In this document: in pieces, positions 6,394 through 11,788 of the stretch
Position numbering within the stretch: position 1 is the stretch's first letter
How the letters are laid out: every line of letters starts with the position of its first letter
NCBI GenBank assembly: GCA_027021095.1
Contig: JALUUZ010000217.1
Coordinates: 1 to 11,788 of the forward strand
Length of the DNA: 11,788 nt
Source of the DNA: Gammaproteobacteria bacterium
Lineage (GTDB): Bacteria > Pseudomonadota > Gammaproteobacteria > SZUA-21
Direction of reading: 5' to 3'
Position numbers and translations under genes: made by a program
Notes under the pieces: model-generated
The model's input: the letters and a program-made list of their open reading frames with translations, nothing else
Databases searched by the model: none
What the model was told of the DNA's origin: nothing

Positions 6394-6422
6394 ATTATAG
6401 CAGGCGGAATCAGAAATCAAAC
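6394..6422 (-). promoter_or_regulatory. Predicted extended -10 promoter of the small gene
   Basis: On the minus strand TGCTATAAT (6402-6394) is a perfect -10 box with the extended TGn element. A partial -35 (GTTTGA, 6422-6417, 17-nt spacing; or TTTGAT at 16 nt) lies upstream. Extended -10 promoters tolerate poor -35 boxes. The leader would be about 50 nt. Confidence 0.6.
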
Positions 6423-6566
6423 TGTTCCAGGTTTTTTCTGGGGTTGTTGCAGGTGTTGCAAGTTATGTGTCTAGCCCGCATCTCTCACCACCCTTCTACT
6501 GCGACGGCGCAATGGCGCGTCCTGGCTGGTCACATGAAATCAGCGTCAACACCGCTTCCAATAACC

Positions 6567-7784
6567 CTATTTTTGTATCAAGGTATTGAGGTCGAAGATA
6601 GGCAGCATCAGCGACAGTACGATGACCAGGACGATGCCGCCCATCAGCAGGATCAGCAGTGGCTCGAACAGGCCGAGCAGCGTGTTGATATATGACTCCA
6701 CCTCACGTTCCTGGATATTGGCAGACTGTTCGAGCATGGTGTCGAGTCTGCCACTGGCTTCGCCGCTGGCGATCAGGTTCAACGTCATTGGTGGAAAGTA
6801 ACCTGCCTGCTGCAGTGAATGACTCAGGCTTGCGCCTTCACGCACCTTGACCGTTGCCTGTTCGACCGCGTGACGCATCGGCAGGTTGGCAAGCACTTCG
6901 GCCGAGATGCGCAGTGCATCCAGAATCGGTACGTTACTGGCGGTTAGAATGCTGAGCGTGCGCGCAAAGCGCGCGGTATTGAGCGTTCTCGTCAGTCGCC
7001 CGAACAATGGCATACGCAGCAGCAACCGGTGCCACAGTGCCCTGATGGCGGGTTGCCGCAGCAGCGCGGTGATGAGCAGTACAGTCAGTATGAGCGCAAG
7101 CAGCAGCGCGATCCAGTATTCCTTCAGAAAACCACTGACCGCGATCAGTGCCTGAGTCATGGCCGGCAGCTCTCTGCCTGCTGAGTCGAAGACTTTGATC
7201 AGCTGTGGCACCACGTAGGCCAGCATCGCCACGACGATGCCGATCGAGGTCAGGGTCAGCAGTGCCGGGTAGAACATGGCCAGTGTCGTCTTCTGGCGGA
7301 TACGATGGCGATTTTCGGAGTAGTCGGCGAGCCGTTCGAGTATCTCGTCGAGGTGGCCCGAGGCCTCACCGGCTTCGACGGTCTTGTGGTAGATCTCCGG
7401 GAAGACGTTGGGAAAATCCGCCAGCCCGGACGCAAAGCTGTGGCCCTCGCGGACCTTGGCACGAATCGCAAGCAGGACACGTTTGACTGCCGGCTTTTCG
7501 TTCTGCTCGGCAACCGATTGCAATGCCTTCTCCAATGGCAGCCCGGCCTGCAGGAGTGCAGCGAGCTGGCGTGTCAGCATGGCCAAGTCCAGTACATTGA
7601 TGCGCCTACCCGCCCGGCGTTTCGTACCATGCCGTGTTGCCGATTCGTCAAGTGCATCGACTGACAGCGGGGTCAGTCCCTGGTCGCGCAGCAGCTGCCG
7701 GACCTGGCGTGCGCTGTCGGCTTCGAGTATGCCGTTTTTGCGCCAGCCGCGCTGGTCCAGTGCAGTGTATTCGTAGGCGCTCAT
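6567..7784 (-). CDS. gspF: Type II secretion inner-membrane platform protein GspF
   Basis: GspF is the polytopic inner-membrane protein at the centre of the type II secretion platform, where it meets the ATPase GspE. The product is 405 aa, the usual length. It starts MSAYEYTALDQRG, as is typical of the family. Two related T2SSF domains are seen, at about 67-189 and 269-390, each with the pattern of a FARTLSIL/LTRQLAALL helix followed by G-x-P-L/I-x-x-A-L and a later GEASG motif (138-142 and 341-345). Three membrane segments are predicted at about 168-192, 222-242 and 371-397. It starts 6 nt after the gspE stop and must be cotranscribed. A pilus homologue (PilC) is possible for this fold, but the GspC-D-E context decides for GspF. 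Confidence 0.95.
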   Translation of the reverse strand: MSAYEYTALDQRGWRKNGILEADSARQVRQLLRDQGLTPLSVDALDESATRHGTKRRAGRRINVLDLAMLTRQLAALLQAGLPLEKALQSVAEQNEKPAVKRVLLAIRAKVREGHSFASGLADFPNVFPEIYHKTVEAGEASGHLDEILERLADYSENRHRIRQKTTLAMFYPALLTLTSIGIVVAMLAYVVPQLIKVFDSAGRELPAMTQALIAVSGFLKEYWIALLLALILTVLLITALLRQPAIRALWHRLLLRMPLFGRLTRTLNTARFARTLSILTASNVPILDALRISAEVLANLPMRHAVEQATVKVREGASLSHSLQQAGYFPPMTLNLIASGEASGRLDTMLEQSANIQEREVESYINTLLGLFEPLLILLMGGIVLVIVLSLMLPIFDLNTLIQK

Positions 7785-7790
7785 CGTTTG

Positions 7791-9323
7791 TCACCCATCG
7801 AGTGTGACACGGAGGATCTCATCGAGTGAAGTCGATCCGTCGAGGACGCGTGCGATGGCGTCTTCACGAATGCCGGGGGCGGTTTGGCGTGCATGCTGCA
7901 GCATCTGCTGTTCGCTGCACTGATCATGAATCATGCTGCGCAAGGTGTCGTCGATCGTGATGATTTCATAGACCCCGCTGCGCCCGCTGTAGCCTAGTTG
8001 CCGGCAGTGTTCACAGCCGCCTGGACGGTACAGTGTCGGCGGTGCCGCCGGATCGAGTTCAAGGACTTGACAGTCGCTGGCCGAGGCCGTGTAGGCTTGT
8101 TTGCAATGTGGACACAGCAGCCGCACCAGCCGTTGGGCCACGGTGCCCAGCAGGCTGGAGGACAGCAGGAACGGTTCGATTCCCATGTCACGCAGGCGTG
8201 TGACGGCGCTGATCGCGGTATTGGTGTGCACCGTCGACAGGACCAGGTGCCCGGTCAGGCTGGCCTGGATCGCGATCTGGGCGGTTTCAAAGTCACGGAT
8301 CTCGCCGATCATCACCACGTCGGGGTCCTGGCGCAGGATGGCGCGCAGCCCGCGGGCAAAAGTCAGATCGATCTTGGTGTTGACCTGGGTCTGGCTGATG
8401 CCATCCAGGTAATACTCGATCGGGTCTTCGACCGTGACGATGTTGCGGCTGTGGTCGTTGAGCTGGGTCAGTGCGGCGTACAGGGTCGTGGTCTTTCCCG
8501 ATCCGGTCGGCCCGGTGACCAGCAACAGGCCGTGCGGCTTCTGGATCATCCCGGTGATCAACCGCCGGTGCCGCGCATGCATCCCCAGCTGGTCCAGGTT
8601 CAGGCGCCCTGCCTTGTTGTCCAGCAGGCGCAGCACGACGCGTTCACCATGGTTGGAAGGCAGCGTCGAGACGCGAATATCGACCGGCCGGCCGGCTACG
8701 CGGAGCGAGATGCGGCCATCCTGCGGGATACGTTTTTCAGCGATGTCCAGCTGCGCCATGACTTTGATACGCGAGACCAGCAGCGGTGCAAGCTGGTAGG
8801 GTGGCTGTAGCATTTCCTGCAGTACACCGTCGATACGGAAACGCACCACCAGCTTGCGCTCATAGGGCTCGATATGAATATCGGAGGCATTGTCTTTCAC
8901 CGCCTCGGTCAGCAGTGCGTTGATCAGGCGGATGATCGGCGCATCATCGTCGCTGTCGAGCAGATCGGCAGGCCGGGACAGCGCTGAGGCGACATGGGTC
9001 AGGTTCAGGTCCTCGCCCAGGTCTTCCATCACCTGGGTGGCCTTGTGTGATCCTTGTTCGTACGACTCGGACAATAACTGGGTGAAACGCTCATCGTCGA
9101 GTCGTTCAAAACGCAGGCTTTTCCCCAGGCAACGTCTGAGCTCGGCAATGACTTCCGGTTGCAGTGCCGGGCGGTGGGCGATGAGACAGTGATCCGCAGT
9201 GCAGTGTTTCAGCAGTACACCGTGGCGCTGCGCATACTGGTAAGGCAGTGACTTGGGTGGCCGGGCGCATGGCGAGCCATACGCTGCATCGGAACTGTTG
9301 CTGCTGTCCGGCTCAGTAGTCAT
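7791..9323 (-). CDS. gspE: Type II secretion ATPase GspE
   Basis: GspE is the cytoplasmic hexameric ATPase that powers pseudopilus assembly. The 510-aa protein has an N-terminal GspE_N-type region (LPYQYAQRHGVLL near residue 26 onward), a helical linker, and the AAA-like motor. Walker A is GPTGSGKTTT with Lys277. The Asp box is VTVEDPIEY (297-305, by count). Walker B is in QDPDVVMIGEIRD (332-344), and the His box is in LVLSTVHTN. A zinc-binding insertion is intact: Cys404/Cys407 (CPHC) and Cys437/Cys440 (CEHC), a feature of GspE and of PilB relatives. The gene overlaps the end of gspD by 11 nt and is followed 6 nt later by gspF. The N-terminal 25 residues are Ser/Pro-rich and not conserved-looking. 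Confidence 0.96.
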   Translation of the reverse strand: MTTEPDSSNSSDAAYGSPCARPPKSLPYQYAQRHGVLLKHCTADHCLIAHRPALQPEVIAELRRCLGKSLRFERLDDERFTQLLSESYEQGSHKATQVMEDLGEDLNLTHVASALSRPADLLDSDDDAPIIRLINALLTEAVKDNASDIHIEPYERKLVVRFRIDGVLQEMLQPPYQLAPLLVSRIKVMAQLDIAEKRIPQDGRISLRVAGRPVDIRVSTLPSNHGERVVLRLLDNKAGRLNLDQLGMHARHRRLITGMIQKPHGLLLVTGPTGSGKTTTLYAALTQLNDHSRNIVTVEDPIEYYLDGISQTQVNTKIDLTFARGLRAILRQDPDVVMIGEIRDFETAQIAIQASLTGHLVLSTVHTNTAISAVTRLRDMGIEPFLLSSSLLGTVAQRLVRLLCPHCKQAYTASASDCQVLELDPAAPPTLYRPGGCEHCRQLGYSGRSGVYEIITIDDTLRSMIHDQCSEQQMLQHARQTAPGIREDAIARVLDGSTSLDEILRVTLDG

Positions 9324-11577
9324 TGGCGGAGTCGGACTCTTCGCTTTGGCTGTTGGCGTTGTGTTTGGTGTTGTTTTTGTTCTTCCTGAAGAAATGATAC
9401 CAGCGTCGTTTTTTGCGTTTTTTCGGTTTTTGCACCCTGCTGTCCGGGGTGGCTGGAGTCTCGTTGCCCGCGTCTTTGCCTGTCTTCTTGTTGCCGCTGG
9501 CCGCCGGCTTGCGCAGCACGGTCTGTGGTACCCGGGTGATCTTCTGCATGTTTTTATCCAGCAGCGGGGATTCCTTTCCCTTCAGCATCGGAATGCCTTT
9601 TTTGCGGAAAAACAGCTGCTGCTCGCGGATAAACTGGTATTTGCTGTGGGTCACTGAATGCTGGGTCGCGTTGTCGCGGATGATGACAGGCCGCAGGAAG
9701 ATCATCAGGTTGCGTTTTTCCTTCGATGTCTTTTTGTAACGGAACAGCTTGCCGAGTAGTGGGATATCGCCGAGCAAGGGTACGCGTTGCCTGTTGGTCA
9801 GCAGTTTTTCATCGATCAGGCCGCCGAGTATGATGACATGGCCGTTTTCGACCATGACCGTGGTCTTGATCGTACGTTTGTTGGTGATGATGTCAGAGGC
9901 GACATTGCTGGGGTTGATACTGGAGATTTCCTGGTCGATCTCCAGCATGATTGCATTGCCTTCGTTGATCTGCGGCTTGACCCGCAGTGTCAGGCCGACA
10001 TCCTGGCGTTGGATGGTCTGGAACGGGTTGACCGCGCCGTTGTTGGCCCCGGTGGTGGTAAACTGGCCGGTCTTGAAAGGCACGTTCTGGCCGACGACGA
10101 TCTCGGCCTTTTGATTATCGAGCGTGACGATCGAAGGCGTCGACAGGATATTGGCATCGGCATTCGATTTCAGCGCATTGACCAGCAGGCCGATACCGCC
10201 TTTCTTGCCACCGGCAATCTGGCCAAGCAGCAGGTTCAGACCGTTACCGAGTGCAGGCACGGACCCTTTTTTGATTGCACCGACGACGCCAAGAATGCTG
10301 CCGCTGGAACTGTCATTGAAACTGGATGAGGCGGCTGCACCGGTCGTCCCTTTCCTGTCAGCGCCGGCAACCAGCCACTGCACACCGAGTTCACGTGCCT
10401 TGTCGACCGAGACTTCGGCGATGATGGCTTCGACCAGGACTTGGGCGCGGCGTATGTCGAGCTGACCGATGACCCGCTGCAGTGATTTGAAAATGTCCGG
10501 GGGGGCGGTGATCACCAGTGCGTTGTTGGACTCGTCCGCCTGGATGCTGACGGGTTTGCTGCTGATCACGGTGCGCGTGCGCTTGCCCTTTTTTTTCTGA
10601 ATGGTTTTGCTGACCCCGTTCAGGATCGGTACGAGTTTCTTGGCCTTGATGTAGCGCAGGTAAACTACATGGGTGTTGCCCCCGGAATGCAGTGGTGTGT
10701 CCATGTGCGTGATGATCGTGCGCATTCGCAGCCTGGCATTGCGTTCGCCGCTCAGGAGCACGCTGTTGGTTCGCGGGTCGGCAGCGAGCCGGATCTTGGT
10801 CTGCAGGTTCTTGCCGCGCAGCGTGTTGCGTTGCAGCGTATTCAGTATTCTGACCACCTCTGCCGCCGATGCATGCCGCAACGGCACGATATCGACCTCA
10901 CTGTCGCTGACTTTGTCGATGCGCTGAATGATCTTGAGCAGCCGCCGTACATTGTCGGCACGGTCGGTAATGATCAGTGTGTTACTCGAGGCATAAGCAC
11001 CCAAGTGACCGTGCCGGGCCATCAGCGGCCGCAGTGTCGGTACCAGCCGGGTGGCCGATACATTCTTGATCTGCACTACCTGGGTCATCATCTGGTTGCC
11101 ATCGGTGGCATCATTGGTCGGAATCGTATCGCGCCTGGCCTGGGCGCTGGGAACGATTTTGATGACATTACCGGACGGTACCGCAGAGTAGCCGTGTACC
11201 TCGAGCACCGACAGAAAAACCTTGTAGATCTCCTTGCTGCTGAGCGGTTTCGACGAGATGACCGTGACTTTGCCATTGACGCGTGGATCGACGACGAAAT
11301 TTTTCCCGGTCAGCTCCGAAACGGTACTGATCAGGGTATGGATCGGCGCACCGTCGAGCTTGAGGTTGATGGGCTGTGCGCTAAGCCGGCTTGCCGCCAT
11401 CAGCAGTACAAGGCACAGCAGGACAGTGAGCCGCCAGGGTTTGTCAGCAGAATGTGTGGTGTCGTTCACTGTCTTGTTCCGGTCCAGGGCGCTGTTGCTT
11501 GCATTGTTTTTGTTTTGCCTGATCTGATCACAGGCCAGGTTGCATTCATTCTTATCATCCTGTGTTGCGGTTATCAT
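9313..11577 (-). CDS. gspD: Type II secretion outer-membrane secretin GspD
   Basis: GspD forms the multimeric gated channel in the outer membrane through which folded proteins leave. Domains in order: hydrophobic signal segment 50-62 with likely cleavage after Ala67; N0 about 70-148 (INLKLDGAPIHTLI); N1 164-225; N2 229-298; N3 302-378 with a basic insertion KKKGKRTR; secretin barrel about 385-632, including GQNVPFKTG, VGLTLRVKPQI and VIILGGLIDE. A tail of about 115 residues follows, with a Lys/Arg-rich stretch (717-732). The ATG at 11577 lies 13 nt after the gspC stop with a weak GGA site 6 nt before it, but gives an unusually long region before the signal segment. A GTG at 11469 would give a normal signal peptide (718 aa). 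The 3' end overlaps gspE by 11 nt. Confidence 0.94.
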   Translation of the reverse strand: MITATQDDKNECNLACDQIRQNKNNASNSALDRNKTVNDTTHSADKPWRLTVLLCLVLLMAASRLSAQPINLKLDGAPIHTLISTVSELTGKNFVVDPRVNGKVTVISSKPLSSKEIYKVFLSVLEVHGYSAVPSGNVIKIVPSAQARRDTIPTNDATDGNQMMTQVVQIKNVSATRLVPTLRPLMARHGHLGAYASSNTLIITDRADNVRRLLKIIQRIDKVSDSEVDIVPLRHASAAEVVRILNTLQRNTLRGKNLQTKIRLAADPRTNSVLLSGERNARLRMRTIITHMDTPLHSGGNTHVVYLRYIKAKKLVPILNGVSKTIQKKKGKRTRTVISSKPVSIQADESNNALVITAPPDIFKSLQRVIGQLDIRRAQVLVEAIIAEVSVDKARELGVQWLVAGADRKGTTGAAASSSFNDSSSGSILGVVGAIKKGSVPALGNGLNLLLGQIAGGKKGGIGLLVNALKSNADANILSTPSIVTLDNQKAEIVVGQNVPFKTGQFTTTGANNGAVNPFQTIQRQDVGLTLRVKPQINEGNAIMLEIDQEISSINPSNVASDIITNKRTIKTTVMVENGHVIILGGLIDEKLLTNRQRVPLLGDIPLLGKLFRYKKTSKEKRNLMIFLRPVIIRDNATQHSVTHSKYQFIREQQLFFRKKGIPMLKGKESPLLDKNMQKITRVPQTVLRKPAASGNKKTGKDAGNETPATPDSRVQKPKKRKKRRWYHFFRKNKNNTKHNANSQSEESDSANDY

Positions 11578-11590
11578 ACTACATCCGGGA

Positions 11591-11788
11591 TTATTTTTTC
11601 AATTTATTGTTTTTATTAGAATATTTTTTTAGCAGCTGTTCCATGTCCTTGACGGATTTCAATTTCAGGCTGACGCGTTCATTGTTGTGCAGCAGAATAA
11701 TCCGGTCTGGCAGTATGGTTTCTATCCTGGCACTGCCTGAGACCTGGTCACCGACTTTATACAGGTTGCGTGCTTTCGGATCTTTAGG
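11591..11788 (-). CDS. gspC: Type II secretion protein GspC, C-terminal end (HR domain)
   Basis: The frame runs in from the right edge and ends at TAA 11593-11591; 65 residues are present and the 5' part is missing. NLYKVGDQVSGSARIETILP and DRIILLHNNERVSLKL fit the C-terminal half of the HR domain of GspC, the inner-membrane linker that contacts the N0 domain of the GspD secretin. Position just upstream of gspD (13 nt gap) is the standard gspC place. After the HR-like part only about 20 residues remain, ending in a Lys/Asn-rich tail, so no PDZ or coiled-coil domain follows. The identification rests on the short motif pattern plus gene order. A PilP-like HR protein is the alternative. Confidence 0.78.
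   Translation of the reverse strand, partial: PKDPKARNLYKVGDQVSGSARIETILPDRIILLHNNERVSLKLKSVKDMEQLLKKYSNKNNKLKK

Larger units (their letters stand above)
6339..6566. other. Intergenic region between gspF and the small gene
   Basis: This 228-nt stretch holds the ribosome binding site and promoter of the small gene in its left part (6348-6422). The rest (6423-6566) contains a tandem pair of 9-mers (GTTGCAGGT, GTTGCAAGT; 6446-6463) and an imperfect GC-rich hairpin (6503-6521) without a U tract. I see no gene and no convincing terminator for gspF. Confidence 0.6.

Noticed and set aside
6427..6441. CCAG/CTGG mini-hairpin around a T run
   Set aside because: The stem is only 4 bp and the T run is in the loop, not after the stem.
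6446..6463. Tandem 9-mers GTTGCAGGT and GTTGCAAGT
   Set aside because: Only two short copies with one mismatch; this can arise by chance and no function follows.
6503..6521. GC-rich imperfect hairpin (GAC, bulged G, GCGC, loop AATG, GCGC, GTC) between gspF and the small gene
   Set aside because: It has no U tract on either strand, so I do not call it the gspF terminator.
2001..11580. The 10-mer TTATCATACT occurs before dnaB (2001-2010) and at the gspD start (11571-11580)
   Set aside because: Repeated 10-mers are expected by chance in a window of this size.
10669..11619. A 316-codon plus-strand open frame opposite gspD, and a similar one of 270 codons opposite gspE (7998-8810)
   Set aside because: Both mirror conserved secretion genes on the other strand, have atypical composition, and show no ribosome binding site or domain.

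Overview
The window is a stretch of gammaproteobacterial chromosome (order or genus cannot be fixed by eye). The evidence is the S6-S18-L9 ribosomal cluster followed by dnaB, the alr and radA genes beside it, and a general secretory (type II) gspC-D-E-F set. The base composition is fairly GC-rich, apart from AT-rich intergenic patches. Almost all of it is conserved housekeeping DNA. I see no CRISPR array, tRNA, rRNA, insertion sequence, phage gene or defence island.

Left half, all on the + strand (1-6054). The 3' part of rlmB (23S rRNA 2'-O-methyltransferase) is followed by a good sigma70-type promoter. Next comes a leader of about 135 nt with a hairpin placed like the known S6:S18 autoregulatory element, then rpsF, rpsR and rplI. 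There is no priB between rpsF and rpsR. A hairpin terminator follows rplI, then a second promoter region carrying two perfect palindromes. That region leads into dnaB (replicative helicase with an extra Gly/Pro-rich tail), alr (alanine racemase, overlapping dnaB by 4 nt) and radA (branch-migration helicase).

Right half, all on the - strand (6078-11788). Reading in the direction of transcription: the end of gspC, then gspD (secretin), gspE (ATPase) and gspF (inner-membrane platform), tightly packed in one operon that enters from beyond the right edge. The pseudopilin gene gspG does not follow gspF. Instead there is a 228-nt gap with its own extended -10 promoter, and a small gene for an unrecognised exported protein of 86 aa that converges on radA.

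Functionally the left half couples ribosome assembly, replication restart/repair and cell-wall D-alanine supply. The right half encodes the outer-membrane channel, motor and platform of a protein secretion machine. The parts most worth a second look are the small exported protein, the palindromes at the dnaB promoter, the S6:S18 leader hairpin, the unusual C-terminal tails of DnaB, S6 and GspD, and a GspC that seems to end directly after its HR domain.
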